From: Saprospiraceae bacterium
GTDB lineage: Bacteria; Bacteroidota; Bacteroidia; Chitinophagales; Saprospiraceae
Direction: 5' to 3'
NCBI GenBank assembly: GCA_016715985.1
Contig: JADJXD010000001.1
Location: forward strand, 4,278,001-4,342,000
Length of the DNA stretch: 64,000 nt
Shown: in pieces, positions 43,954 through 53,289 of the stretch
Position numbering within the stretch: the first letter of the stretch is position 1
Layout: each line of letters begins with the position of its first letter
Notes under the pieces: generated by a model
What the model was told of the DNA's origin: nothing
The model's database searches: none
Seen by the model: only the letters and a program-made list of their open reading frames with translations
Program-made: the position numbers and the translations under genes

Positions 43954-44301
43954 TTATCTGGATTGTATTAATTCTATACATTGATCAATCTCTGAAATAT
44001 AGTTGTCCAACTCCAGTTTGATTTGGTCCGCAGACTCGTTTTTATAACTTTCGTCGGCTCGTTTTGTATCCGCATCAGGCAGGATTTCTTTCGTAATCAC
44101 TGTACTGCTTTCGACATCTAAACGCTCTTCCAGTTCCTTTTTTAAATTAATGTTTTCTTTTTTATATGATTCCAGTACTTCGTTCAGTCTGGTATTATCT
44201 TCTTTTAAAATTGTTTGTTCAACGGTAAGATCTTTATATTTTGTTGCAACAGCTTTTAACTGTTTTTCTATATTTTCCAACTTTTGTATAATCAAATCCA
44301 T
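43954..44301 (-). CDS. Coiled-coil protein upstream of zapA (ZapB-like in position)
   Basis: The 115-residue protein starts MDLIIQKLENIEKQLKAVATKYKDL, then a heptad-rich coiled coil to about residue 65 (LKEDNTRLNEVLESYKKENINLKKELEERL) and a polar tail with another helix at the end. A TTG 15 bases earlier was set aside in favour of this ATG. Its place between pheT and zapA and its coiled coil suggest a cell division partner of ZapA, in the way of ZapB. No sequence family is recognised. Confidence 0.75.
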   Translation of the reverse strand: MDLIIQKLENIEKQLKAVATKYKDLTVEQTILKEDNTRLNEVLESYKKENINLKKELEERLDVESSTVITKEILPDADTKRADESYKNESADQIKLELDNYISEIDQCIELIQSR

Positions 44302-44386
44302 CGCCAAAGATAACAATATTTTTTAATATATAATTTCAAGTGCTATTTTTACAAAAATAAAATTAAAAACGAATTGTTTTGTTCAT

Positions 44387-46831
44387 TTACTTTCTGATTA
44401 TTGCACTTATCGATTCTTCATATTTTTTTATCAACTTTTGCATTATAACATCCACATCGACATCCTGAAGTGTTTTTTCTGTACTCTCAAAAATGAAACT
44501 AACCGCACAAGACTTTTTCTCATTACCCAATTGTGTTTCATTTTCATACACATCAAACAAATTCACTTGTTTCAGGAGTTTTTTGTCCGTTTGAAATGCA
44601 AGTTGTTCTATTGTATTAAATCGTACTTCTTTATTTACAATCAATGCCAAATCCCTTCGTACCTGCGGAAATCGGGATATTTCTGATACTTTTACAGCCT
44701 GGCCTTTTAATTTTTTAAGTAAATTTGTAACAGGAATTTCTGCATAAAATACTTTTGATTTAATACCTGCTTTTTGACAGATTTCCTTCGTTACTTCTCC
44801 GAGTTCTGCCAGAATTGTTTCTCCTTTCAAGATGGTTATACCATATTTAAAACGATTGCTTCCGGTTATTTCGGTTTCGGTGTAATCCTGAATGCCGGCT
44901 TTCTTTAAAACAGAAATGATTATATTTTTCACATCGTAGAAATCTGCATTTTTATCAGACATCCGAAGCCATGATTCATCTTCCTTTTTTCCTGTCTTGA
45001 ATATTGTCAGAAATTCCTGTTCTGAAAAGTTATCGCCTGATTTTTGATAGGTCTTACCATTTTCAAACAGGTTCAGATTGGACTGTTGTCTGTTCAGGTT
45101 GTACGCCACAGAAGTCAGCCCGCTAATCAGCATATCAGGCCTCATAATGTCCAGATGTATATTGGATGTATTATTGATGTACACCAAATTGTTTTCGGCT
45201 TCTTTGGTCTTCTCTTCATAATAAGCTGATTCAATCAAAGAAAGACCCATCATTTCGTTAAATCCACGGGAAGCAAGAAAATCGGACAGCATTTCCAGTA
45301 TTTCTTTTTTCTCCGGTTTTGTAGTATATGAAATATTACTTTTAATAGAATCAGAAACAGGTATTTTGTTCAGGCCGTAAATTCTGACAATTTCTTCAAT
45401 CAAATCTACTTCACGTGTTACGTCCGGCTTATTGGTAGGAACTTTTACCAGAATACTGCTATCATCGACCGGAGAAATTTCCATGTCCATCGCCTGAAGA
45501 ATCTGGTGGATATCTTCTCTGGATATAGCTACACCCATTAATTTGACGACGGTGCTGTATCTTAATAAAATCTCAGCAGGATTAATTCTTTTAGGGTAAT
45601 GATCGGTAATTATATTTCCGACAGTTCCTCCGGCTAAATCAGCTATGAGAACAGAGGCACGTTTGAGTGCATACTCCGTAATATTGGGGTCACCGCCTTT
45701 TTCATAAATTCTGGCTGCATCCGTTCTGAGGTTATGTCTGGTACTGGTACGTCGGATGGTTTTCGGATCAAAGTAAGCAGATTCCAGAAATAAATTTTTG
45801 GTTTCGGATGTCACTCCAGTTCCTGCACCTCCAAATACTCCTGCCATACACATCGGCTTCATGTCACCGTCACAAATCATCAGGTCCTCAGCAGACAGTT
45901 TTCGTTCAATATTATCCAAGCCGGTAAAGACAGTTCCCTCGGGTAGAGTTGAAACGTTCACAGTACTGTTTTTAATTTTGTCCGCATCAAATGCATGTAA
46001 AGGTTGACCCAATTCATGGAGAACAAAATTTGTGATGTCCACAATATTATTAATAGGTCTTACGCCGACAGAATGCAGCAAATTTTTTAACCAGACTGGT
46101 GACTCTTTTACTTCAATATTATGAATAACAGCAGCTGAATACCGGGGACATGCTGTTTTATTCAATACTTCGCTTTGAATACTAAAAGGTACTTTTCTGG
46201 AGACAAAAGCTGACAGATCTGGTTCTCTCAGATCATCAGAATACCCTTCATTTGTTTTAAGGTATGCGAGTAAATCTCTTGCCACACCTAATTGTGATGT
46301 CGCATCCGATCGGTTGGGTGTAAGTCCAATTTCAAACACAATATCATTTTCAAGTTGTAATATTTTTGCAGCGGGTTCGCCCAATGTTGTTTCTTCAGGG
46401 AGAATCTTAATTCCGGAATGGTCAGCACTCAGTCCAAGTTCCGCTTCCGAACATATCATACCAAAAGATTCTGCGCCTCGTATTTTACTTTTTTTAATTT
46501 TCCATTCTTCACCTTCCGCTATGTACAAGGAAGTTCCGATAGTTGCAACAAAAACTTTTTGGCCTGCTGCCACATTCGGGGCGCCGCATACTATCTGGAG
46601 TAATTCTTCCTGACCGATATCTACTAGAGTTAATGATAATTTATCTGCATCCGGATGGGGGTTGCATTCCTTTACGAGTCCTGTAACAACACCTTTCAGA
46701 CCGCCTTTTACAGTTTCTATTTCCTCTATACCCTCCACTTCGAGACCTATAGTTGTTAATATTTCAGCAATTTTTTCAGGTGTAAGATCTAAATCAAGAT
46801 ATCTTTTTAACCAATTCAACGACAGCCTCAT
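44387..46831 (-). CDS. pheT: Phenylalanyl-tRNA synthetase beta subunit
   Basis: The 814-residue protein starts MRLSLNWLKRYLDLDL. A tRNA-binding OB domain follows (about 40-150, VVTGLVKECNPHPDADKLSL and ICGAPNVAAGQ), then the B3/B4 domain (RPINNIVDITNFVLHELGQPLHAFDADKI), B5 (EEIVRIYGL), the catalytic-like core and a C-terminal FDX-ACB domain (VSEISRFPQVRRDLALIV). It forms the alpha2-beta2 enzyme with PheS, which is not in this window. It leads the minus-strand group pheT, coiled-coil gene, zapA. Confidence 0.97.
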   Translation of the reverse strand: MRLSLNWLKRYLDLDLTPEKIAEILTTIGLEVEGIEEIETVKGGLKGVVTGLVKECNPHPDADKLSLTLVDIGQEELLQIVCGAPNVAAGQKVFVATIGTSLYIAEGEEWKIKKSKIRGAESFGMICSEAELGLSADHSGIKILPEETTLGEPAAKILQLENDIVFEIGLTPNRSDATSQLGVARDLLAYLKTNEGYSDDLREPDLSAFVSRKVPFSIQSEVLNKTACPRYSAAVIHNIEVKESPVWLKNLLHSVGVRPINNIVDITNFVLHELGQPLHAFDADKIKNSTVNVSTLPEGTVFTGLDNIERKLSAEDLMICDGDMKPMCMAGVFGGAGTGVTSETKNLFLESAYFDPKTIRRTSTRHNLRTDAARIYEKGGDPNITEYALKRASVLIADLAGGTVGNIITDHYPKRINPAEILLRYSTVVKLMGVAISREDIHQILQAMDMEISPVDDSSILVKVPTNKPDVTREVDLIEEIVRIYGLNKIPVSDSIKSNISYTTKPEKKEILEMLSDFLASRGFNEMMGLSLIESAYYEEKTKEAENNLVYINNTSNIHLDIMRPDMLISGLTSVAYNLNRQQSNLNLFENGKTYQKSGDNFSEQEFLTIFKTGKKEDESWLRMSDKNADFYDVKNIIISVLKKAGIQDYTETEITGSNRFKYGITILKGETILAELGEVTKEICQKAGIKSKVFYAEIPVTNLLKKLKGQAVKVSEISRFPQVRRDLALIVNKEVRFNTIEQLAFQTDKKLLKQVNLFDVYENETQLGNEKKSCAVSFIFESTEKTLQDVDVDVIMQKLIKKYEESISAIIRK

Positions 46832-46979
46832 ACTTTCTTCAATATTTCCTTAAACTATCTCTTTCAAAATTAAAGCGGCAAAGTTAACAATTTTTTTCTT
46901 GATTAGTAATGAGTGGTTTTATTTTAATCATAATATCCTATCACTATCTAAAAGCTATGTAAATTCATTAATTATAAAC

Positions 46980-47675
46980 TCATTTCATACTGTTCATCCA
47001 CGAAAGAGCCACAATACCGGCAGTCTCGGTCCGTAATCTTGATTTGCCCAACGACACGGAGACATAGCCATTCTCTTCAGCTTGTTTTATCTCATCAGGC
47101 GTAAAGTCTCCTTCAGGCCCGATCCATGTTATAGCAGATTTTTCAGGTTGCATTATTTTTAACAAATGCTGGTCCGGATTTTCGCAGTGGGCTATAAATT
47201 TCTGATTGTAATCTGAACTATGTCTGACATAATCAATTATTTTACTGAAAATGTGCAATGCGGGAAGGTGTATATTTCCGGATTGCTTCATAGCCGAAAT
47301 CATAATTTTGTTAGCCCTGTCTGCATTAAAATGTTTTTTTTCTGTTCTTTTGGATATAAAAATAATGATTTCAGAAATACCTATTTCCACGGCCTTTTCT
47401 AAAAACCACTCAATCCGTGCTGCATTTTTAGTAGGTGAAATGGCTATTGCCGTTTTAGGGTCCAGTGGAGATTGGAACGATTTTTCTAAAATTTTACATT
47501 TAGTTTCGTTTTTAGAAATTTCTTCAATGATGACCGAAAATAGCTGACCTTTCCCGTCAGTAACATTCAAATGATCCCCTTTTTTACTTCTGAGTGATTT
47601 GACACTGTGGATATGATCATCCCCTTTTAAAGTAATTAAGTCTGATGTAATATCCGCACTATAAAATAAAGCCAT
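46980..47675 (-). CDS. rsmE: 16S rRNA m3U1498 methyltransferase RsmE
   Basis: The 231-residue SPOUT-fold protein has an N-terminal PUA-like domain (MALFYSADITSDLITLKGDDHIHSVK) and the C-terminal knot with KTAIAISPTKNAARIEWFLEKAVEIG, WIGPEGDFTPDEIKQAEENG and SLGKSRLRTETAGIVALSW. It methylates U1498 of 16S rRNA in the 30S subunit. A farther in-frame start at 47693 adds six residues; the family normally begins as at 47675. Confidence 0.94.
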   Translation of the reverse strand: MALFYSADITSDLITLKGDDHIHSVKSLRSKKGDHLNVTDGKGQLFSVIIEEISKNETKCKILEKSFQSPLDPKTAIAISPTKNAARIEWFLEKAVEIGISEIIIFISKRTEKKHFNADRANKIMISAMKQSGNIHLPALHIFSKIIDYVRHSSDYNQKFIAHCENPDQHLLKIMQPEKSAITWIGPEGDFTPDEIKQAEENGYVSVSLGKSRLRTETAGIVALSWMNSMK

Positions 47676-47750
47676 AATTTCGGTTTTCAGCATTTGGTAT
47701 AAAACTAAGTAATATTTAAGTTTAAAACAGTATTTTTTTTATTAATAAAG

Positions 47751-47758
47751 TACATTTG
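47751..47758 (+). promoter_or_regulatory. -7 element of the rseP-hscB operon
   Basis: TACATTTG fits TAnnTTTG, 82 bases before the rseP ATG. The -33 region is T-rich without a clear TTG. Confidence 0.45.
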
Positions 47759-47840
47759 CAAAATTTTTACAAACAATATTAGAAAAATCTTCGTTGTAAC
47801 CACATTCGTTATCACAAAACTATAAAAGTTAAATATTAAT

Positions 47841-49175
47841 ATGGATATATTGAGTCTCGCACTTCAGCTTATACTAAGTCTTTCAATTCTGGTTGTTTTG
47901 CATGAAGCAGGGCATTTTTTTCCTGCCATCTGGTTTAAAACGAGAGTTGAGAAATTTTATTTGTTTTTTGATCCCTGGTTTTCACTTTTTAAAATCAAAA
48001 GAGGAGACACTGAATACGGCATCGGATGGATACCCTTTGGAGGTTATGTCAAGATATCAGGCATGATTGACGAAAGTATGGATAAAGAACAGATGAAACA
48101 ACCACCACAACCCTGGGAATTCAGATCCAAAAAAGCATGGCAAAGGTTAATCATAATGGTAGGTGGTGTCACTGTAAATTTTATTCTTGGTTTTCTGATA
48201 TTTGGTTTTATACTATTTTATTGGGGAGAGACCTATACTAAAAATGCGGACGTTACTTACGGGATCGCAGTAGATTCAATGGGTATGAAGCTTGGCTTAC
48301 AGGATGGGGATAAAATAATATCTGTCGGTGGAGTTAAAATGGAAAAATTTAATCCGGGCTTTGTTGTAAAGGAAATAATACTTCACGATGCTAAAGAAAT
48401 ATCCGTTGAAAGAGAGGGAAGCATCATCAATTTACCGGTAGATCCTTCTATCACCGGAGAATTGACAAAGTATGAAAATAAAAATAAAAAGCTATTTTAT
48501 ACCAGAGTTCCACTTGGAGTAGATGAAGTCACCAAAGGGGGAAATGCAGATAAAGCCGGTATGCAGGACAAAGATAAAATTATATCTGTCAATGGCAATC
48601 CGGTTAATTATTTCCACGAACTAACCCGTAATCTTCAGGCACTTAAGAGTCAAACTGCTACGTTTTTAGTTGTCCGAAATGAACAGGATACCTTATCTTT
48701 GCAGATACCTGTCACTGAATCCGGAACTGTAGGATTCAAACCGACACCTCCGGACAAATTTTTCACCATTTCAAGGGAGAAGTATAGCTTTTTGCAGGCG
48801 ATGCCTAAGGGAGTAACAATGGGTGTGAACTTTTTGACAGACCAGATTAAAGCATTTGGTCAGATATTTTCAGGAAAAATAAAAGCAAAAGATTCATTGG
48901 GCAGTATTTTTTCGATGGCCAGTATGTTTGATACAGGTTGGGATTGGGAAGTTTTCTGGCGTATGACAGGTATGTTGTCTATTTTGCTCGCATTTTTTAA
49001 TCTTCTGCCCATCCCTGCTTTGGATGGTGGTTATGTTATTTTTCTGCTTTGGGAGATGATAACGGGTAAAGCACCTTCTGATAGGTTTATGGAAATTGTC
49101 AATATTATAGGTTTTATTTTATTGATGACATTGATGGTTTTTGCTTTGGGTCTGGACATATCCAGATGGTTTTAA
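47841..49175 (+). CDS. rseP: RIP metalloprotease RseP (site-2 protease)
   Basis: The 444-residue protein has four membrane segments. The first carries the zinc motif HEAGH (H21, E22, H25). Two PDZ-like regions follow (about 125-185 and 205-280), and the last membrane segments carry NLLPIPALDGGY, the second zinc ligand region. It cuts transmembrane anti-sigma factors and signal-peptide remnants in the inner membrane. Length is normal for the Bacteroidota form. It is followed by hscB after 22 bases. Confidence 0.94.
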   Translation: MDILSLALQLILSLSILVVLHEAGHFFPAIWFKTRVEKFYLFFDPWFSLFKIKRGDTEYGIGWIPFGGYVKISGMIDESMDKEQMKQPPQPWEFRSKKAWQRLIIMVGGVTVNFILGFLIFGFILFYWGETYTKNADVTYGIAVDSMGMKLGLQDGDKIISVGGVKMEKFNPGFVVKEIILHDAKEISVEREGSIINLPVDPSITGELTKYENKNKKLFYTRVPLGVDEVTKGGNADKAGMQDKDKIISVNGNPVNYFHELTRNLQALKSQTATFLVVRNEQDTLSLQIPVTESGTVGFKPTPPDKFFTISREKYSFLQAMPKGVTMGVNFLTDQIKAFGQIFSGKIKAKDSLGSIFSMASMFDTGWDWEVFWRMTGMLSILLAFFNLLPIPALDGGYVIFLLWEMITGKAPSDRFMEIVNIIGFILLMTLMVFALGLDISRWF

Positions 49176-49197
49176 AATGTGATATATTTATTTTGAA

Positions 49198-49731
49198 ATG
49201 AATTATTTTGAATTTTTTGGCATGACACCTGCGTTCTTCGTTGATGAAGATCAACTAAAGAAGTCTTTTTATGCCAAAAGCAGAGAGTTCCATCCTGATT
49301 TTTATACATTGGAGTCCACTGAAAAGCAGGAAGAAATATTGAAGTTGTCCGGATACAATAATGAAGCTTATAAAATATTGTCCGATTTTCACGAGAGGAT
49401 GAAATATGTGCTGGAATTGAATAATGAGGGAAATGATTTTGAAAAAGAAAGTTTACCTCAGGATTTTCTGATGGATATGATGGACATCAATGAAGAGATC
49501 GTTGAACTTCAGGCGGAAGAAGATAAAACAGGTCTTGCTGACATAATGTCCCGGATAACAGAATCGGAACAATCCATGTATAATAAGGTCAAACCCTTGT
49601 TGGAAACATTTGATTATAAGCATATTGAGTCAGGGGTAATGGATAAAATCAGAGATTATTATTTAAAACGAAAATATCTTTTGCGCATTAAAGATAATTT
49701 ATCTAACTTTGCGCTCCCTGAGAAAGATTAG
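49198..49731 (+). CDS. hscB: HscB-like Fe-S cluster assembly co-chaperone
   Basis: The 177-residue protein starts with a J-domain (MNYFEFFGMTPAFF, HPD at residues 32-34 in SREFHPDFY) and ends in a helical domain (about 80-165) like the IscU-binding part of HscB. It would bring the scaffold protein to an Hsp70. No isc or suf genes are beside it, so the partner must be elsewhere. Its 3' end contains the promoter of the tRNA-Leu gene. Confidence 0.85.
   Translation: MNYFEFFGMTPAFFVDEDQLKKSFYAKSREFHPDFYTLESTEKQEEILKLSGYNNEAYKILSDFHERMKYVLELNNEGNDFEKESLPQDFLMDMMDINEEIVELQAEEDKTGLADIMSRITESEQSMYNKVKPLLETFDYKHIESGVMDKIRDYYLKRKYLLRIKDNLSNFALPEKD
49681..49711 (+). promoter_or_regulatory. tRNA-Leu promoter inside the hscB 3' end
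   Basis: TTG at 49681-49683, 20 bases, TAACTTTG at 49704-49711, the same elements and spacing as the promoter at 24539. Both boxes are within hscB codons. Confidence 0.65.
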
Positions 49732-49746
49732 GGGTTGTAAACTTTT

Positions 49747-49830
49747 GCCGAAGTGGTGGAATTGGTAGACACGCTGGACTCAAAATCCAGTGCTAGCAAT
49801 AGTGTGCGGGTTCGAGTCCCGCCTTCGGTA
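49747..49830 (+). tRNA. tRNA-Leu(CAA)
   Basis: Acceptor GCCGAAG/CTTCGGT (one G-T), D-loop ATTGGTAGA, anticodon stem CTGGA/TCCAG with loop CTCAAAA (anticodon CAA, reading UUG), a long class II variable arm and T-arm GCGGGTTCGAGTCCCGC. The discriminator is A at 49830, with CCA encoded at 49831-49833. Confidence 0.95.
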
Positions 49831-49843
49831 CCAAAAATTATAT

Positions 49844-49865
49844 AATGATCAGCTGGTCATTTTTT
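49844..49865 (+). terminator. tRNA-Leu terminator
   Basis: AATGATC (49844-49850) pairs with GGTCATT (49855-49861), including one G-T pair, followed by a run of T. Confidence 0.6.
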
Positions 49866-49877
49866 AAATTAACTTTT

Positions 49878-49919
49878 AAGGGCTTGTACATGTATTTGTG
49901 CAAGCCTTTTATTTTTTTT
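49878..49919 (+). terminator. Second, stronger terminator behind tRNA-Leu
   Basis: AAGGGCTTGTACA pairs with TGTGCAAGCCTT with one bulged G, then a T run (49907-49919). Two successive hairpins insulate terC from rseP-hscB-tRNA. Confidence 0.75.
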
Positions 49920-49953
49920 CAATACTGCAATTATTTTTAATCAATAAAATTAT

Positions 49954-50919
49954 ATGTTAATCTGGATACTGTTCATTGCGATGATTCTGGGATTTTTGGC
50001 ATTGGATTTAGGTGTTTTTAACAAAAATCCGCATATTATCAGTAACAAGGAGACAGCGATGTGGACAGGAATCTGGGTCACTGTCGGCTTGAGTTTCTCA
50101 TTTGTTGTGTATTATCTGTACAACAATAGCATGTTGCCCAATTCCCAAAACCTGACTCCGGGAACGGCGATGGTAAAGTATATCACAGGGTATCTGGTAG
50201 AGTTGTCGTTGAGTGTGGACAATATATTTGTAATAGCAGTCATTTTTACATCTTTCAGAGTTCCGCAAAAATATCAGCACCGGGTGCTTTTTTGGGGGAT
50301 AATGGGAGCATTGGTTTTCAGGGCATTAATGATATTTTTTGGAGTTTTACTGATAGAAAAGTTTACCTGGACAGCTTATGTTTTTGGCGGATTTTTGATT
50401 TACACAGCATTAAAGATGTTGTTTTCTAAAGATGACCATCAAAGTGAAGCGGAATACAATCCTAAGAAAACGATGGTTTTCAGAATTGTAAAAAAAATCA
50501 TGCCGGTATCCACGATGATGGATGGAGAGAAGTTTATTGTAAGGAAAAAGCATCTGTTGGTTGCCACTCCATTACTTTTGGTTCTGATCATTATTGAGCT
50601 GACAGATATCCTTTTTGCTTTGGATAGCATTCCGGCTATTCTGGCTATTACGACCGATCCATTTATTGTATTTACTTCTAATATTTTTGCTATTCTGGGG
50701 CTCAGATCAATGTACTTTTTTCTCTCCAATATGTTGGGAAGGTTCAATCATCTGAAGTACAGTCTGGTTGCAATATTGACATTTGTCGGTATAAAACTCA
50801 TTTTAAAAGATCATTATCATTTTCCTGAGTGGGTTTCGTTAGGTTTTATCGGAGTGAGTCTTTTGACAGGAATAACTTCATCTTTGCTTCAAAAGAAAGA
50901 TGTAGGCCAGGCGGGATAA
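49954..50919 (+). CDS. TerC family membrane protein (Alx-like)
   Basis: The 321-residue protein has about nine membrane segments with the TerC core: FLALDLGVFNKNPH, VELSLSVDNIFVIAVIF, FRVPQKYQHRVLFWGIMGAL and LIIIELTDILFALDSIPAILAITTDPFIVFTSNIFAILGLRS. The two acidic motifs (DN and ELTD..FALDS) are typical of metal-transport members such as Alx/MeeF, which export manganese. Function in this organism is inferred. It has its own transcription unit behind the double terminator. Confidence 0.92.
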   Translation: MLIWILFIAMILGFLALDLGVFNKNPHIISNKETAMWTGIWVTVGLSFSFVVYYLYNNSMLPNSQNLTPGTAMVKYITGYLVELSLSVDNIFVIAVIFTSFRVPQKYQHRVLFWGIMGALVFRALMIFFGVLLIEKFTWTAYVFGGFLIYTALKMLFSKDDHQSEAEYNPKKTMVFRIVKKIMPVSTMMDGEKFIVRKKHLLVATPLLLVLIIIELTDILFALDSIPAILAITTDPFIVFTSNIFAILGLRSMYFFLSNMLGRFNHLKYSLVAILTFVGIKLILKDHYHFPEWVSLGFIGVSLLTGITSSLLQKKDVGQAG

Positions 50920-50989
50920 ATTCGGATATAAGGAGGTTGTATCACATTTGCACAATTTTTACCTAAATCCATGAAAATGATAAGGTCTT

Positions 50990-51330
50990 AATATTCCAAA
51001 TTTCGTTGACTGTTGGGCTTTGTCGCTCAAGCCGCCCTTCCCATCCCTTTCGGGTGCCTTCACTTGATGCATTGTCATGCATCACCTTTCAGGATCGTTC
51101 AGTTATACTTTTTTTCATATCCATGCATATTCCTTTGGAATGCTGCGCAGAAAAAAAGTAAACAATCCGCCGTGGCGGACTAGTTCCGCTAAATCGCTCC
51201 GCGTACCGGAACGGCCACGCTTTTTGGCTTTCTACCTTAAGTCGGGCATTCGCAAATTTTGTAAGGTCGGGACTTTTTTTATAGTGCATTTTGTAATACA
51301 CACGCAATGAGTGTGCGCTTTTGTTTGCTT
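50990..51330. repeat. Hairpin-rich spacer, likely interspersed repeat element
   Basis: This non-coding stretch is more GC-rich than the neighbouring genes and contains several nested inverted repeats. GATGCAT/ATGCATC is at 51065-51082. ACTTTTTTTC (51107-51116)/GAAAAAAAGT (51150-51159) encloses GCAT-ATTCC/GGAAT-GC. CCGCCGTGGCGG is at about 51168-51179, and GTTCCG/CGGAAC at about 51183-51212. Open frames over it (for example 51077-51310) look like chance. The structure suggests a mobile non-coding repeat or a transcript with a function. Confidence 0.5.
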
Positions 51331-51332
51331 TG

Positions 51333-52100
51333 CTATTCCGGAAATGCCAGTTCTCCGTCTTTTTGGTCAGAGCTGGTATGCATGTACCAGGTAGTGGCTA
51401 CAGAACATACAAAGGATACGATCAAAACGCCTGCAAAGGGAATCAGTAATAATATTTTGGTAACCAAACCCACTAAAACTGCTGCTGCAGCATGATTTCG
51501 TACCACCTGGGAAGACTCTTTGATTTTCATCCCGAATGAATTGTTGTAATTGTCAATAAACAGAAAACCCACAAAATAGCAGCCTAACAAGTACTTTACC
51601 CAATCTTCAAGAAAGTCTGGACCGGTGATACCTATGATTATGGCCACCCCAATTCCTAAAATCAATTCCAAAATCCAGTTTCTAACAGATACTACCAGCA
51701 CCCGAAACTGTGACTGAATCATCTCCTTTACAGACATGTGGATGGTTACACCGGAAAGATACTCTATCGTTTTGTTTGAAAAAAATACAACAAGCATTTG
51801 AATCAGAATAATCACAATATATTTATTGGTGCCATCAAAAAGATCTTTGAACTGAAGCTGGCTCTCTAATGCGGCGGCACCCAATTTCACATCTTCCGTA
51901 CTTTGCGGAACATCAGAAAATTTTGTACTGATAAAGTTAATTAATGACCACGGTATCATGACTGCTGCTACAATCGTTACGATTCTCACTAATTTATCCT
52001 TGAAGAATCCTGACCATAATTTGTTTTTATATATAAAGGAAGGGGTATTTATCAGTTTTTGCCCCATTTCTGTCACCTGAGAGATTACGTTATGTGCCAT
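51333..52100 (-). CDS. EI24/CysZ-like membrane protein
   Basis: The 255-residue protein has about six membrane segments. The layout is a soluble N-terminus with TPSFIYKNKLWSGFFKDKLVR, a first pair of helices, VEYLSG-like loop TIEYLSGVTIHMS, and the terminal LLIPFAGVLIVSFVCSVATTWYM. The arrangement and the final helix pair match the EI24 (CysZ) family, which includes a sulfate channel. A sulfate role is not supported by context. Confidence in the family is moderate. Confidence 0.55.
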   Translation of the reverse strand: MAHNVISQVTEMGQKLINTPSFIYKNKLWSGFFKDKLVRIVTIVAAVMIPWSLINFISTKFSDVPQSTEDVKLGAAALESQLQFKDLFDGTNKYIVIILIQMLVVFFSNKTIEYLSGVTIHMSVKEMIQSQFRVLVVSVRNWILELILGIGVAIIIGITGPDFLEDWVKYLLGCYFVGFLFIDNYNNSFGMKIKESSQVVRNHAAAAVLVGLVTKILLLIPFAGVLIVSFVCSVATTWYMHTSSDQKDGELAFPE

Positions 52101-52284
52101 TGGATACCTGGATTTTCTTAAGGTACAAAAATAATTAAAATTGTTTGTATTTTGAATCCAGGAAAAAATAAATCAAATACGGTTCATCATCATGAAAAAT
52201 GTAGCTCAAAAATCGTCTTTTATGAGCTTAAAATATTAGTTTTGTGAGCTTAAAACATGATAGATGCTGTGTCCTTTCGAACGT

Positions 52285-52968
52285 ATGAAATTGAAAATGT
52301 GGTTTTTTTTATTGCTAAATGTTCCAATTAACATTTCAATGACCATCCATGCACAAAACAGAAACTTCATGACTGGTTTAGCTGTCGGTGTGGGAAATTC
52401 CGGTTTTAACCTTGAAACTGATGGTGAAGATCAAATAAAAAACTTATATTATCCTGTCGGTGGAATACAGATTCAGAAAAGAATCCATAAAAACTGGGCA
52501 ATTAATGTATTTCCTAATGTAGGTTTGTCCGGAAACATCAGAAAATTAGCACAACCTTTTAATGGAATTACAGAGATAAAAACTACTTCCGCATTTGTTA
52601 ATATTGCAATTCACCCCAAATACTATTTCAATAAGTTGTTTTACTTGTCAGCAGGACCGGAATATTCATATTTATTGTGGAATTATGGCACTACCTACAA
52701 CAATGAAGTCCAATTAACCAGAATTAAAGAAACCCAATACTTTAACAGGTCAAATTTATTTCTTTCATCTGCTGTGGGTTTATCTTTAAAGGCAGGAGAA
52801 TCCAGAAAAAATGCACCTGTGCAGATAGATGTGCTTTGGTATCTGGAATTCAGATTCAAAAAAGGAATAACCAACTTATTGAAGGCAGATTTAGCAGGTA
52901 ATGAGGTGTATTCAAATATTACAGCGATCGAATTAGTGACCGGTATTTCTTTTTCTTCAAAGCAATAA
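52285..52968 (+). CDS. Outer membrane beta-barrel family protein
   Basis: The 227-residue protein has a signal peptide (MKLKMWFFLLLNVPINISMTIHAQ). Alternating strands follow (NFMTGLAVGVGNSGFNLE, GGIQIQKRIHKNWAINVFPNVGLSG, AFVNIAIHPKYYFNKLFYLSAGPEYSYLL) and it ends with TAIELVTGISFSSKQ. This pattern fits a small porin-like outer membrane protein of Bacteroidota. The ligand is unknown. An upstream ATG at 52264 adds seven residues before the signal peptide; the start at 52285 fits better. Confidence 0.65.
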   Translation: MKLKMWFFLLLNVPINISMTIHAQNRNFMTGLAVGVGNSGFNLETDGEDQIKNLYYPVGGIQIQKRIHKNWAINVFPNVGLSGNIRKLAQPFNGITEIKTTSAFVNIAIHPKYYFNKLFYLSAGPEYSYLLWNYGTTYNNEVQLTRIKETQYFNRSNLFLSSAVGLSLKAGESRKNAPVQIDVLWYLEFRFKKGITNLLKADLAGNEVYSNITAIELVTGISFSSKQ

Positions 52969-53289
52969 AATACAGCAATTAAAAGTATTCTAAATTTTGT
53001 GTCAATGCATTTCATGTGCAAAGTACGCCTGGTCATATCTTTTTAATCTTGTTTTTTTCTTCATTTAAAAGTGTTATTGTTAAGCGATAGCCATAACAAT
53101 GCAATTCGCTTCAAAGGACTGATAAACAGTTATTTAGGAATTATAAGTGTTGATTGGGTATTACAATTTTATTTCAAAAGTATGGTCAATAATATAAAAT
53201 GTAACATATAATTGTACTCTTGTCATCATTTGATTCTGATATAATCTGCAAGGATGACATTATTCAGTTAATCATTAACACTATATTTT
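52969..53289. other. Spacer before gltB, nothing clear
   Basis: No gene is supported. The gltB promoter should be here, but no exact TAnnTTTG box was found near the start. Confidence 0.4.

Noticed and set aside
51077..51310. Open frames of 72-77 codons in both directions in the spacer after terC
   Set aside because: They run through nested hairpins, have no homology-like features, and exist on both strands at once, as expected of palindromic DNA.
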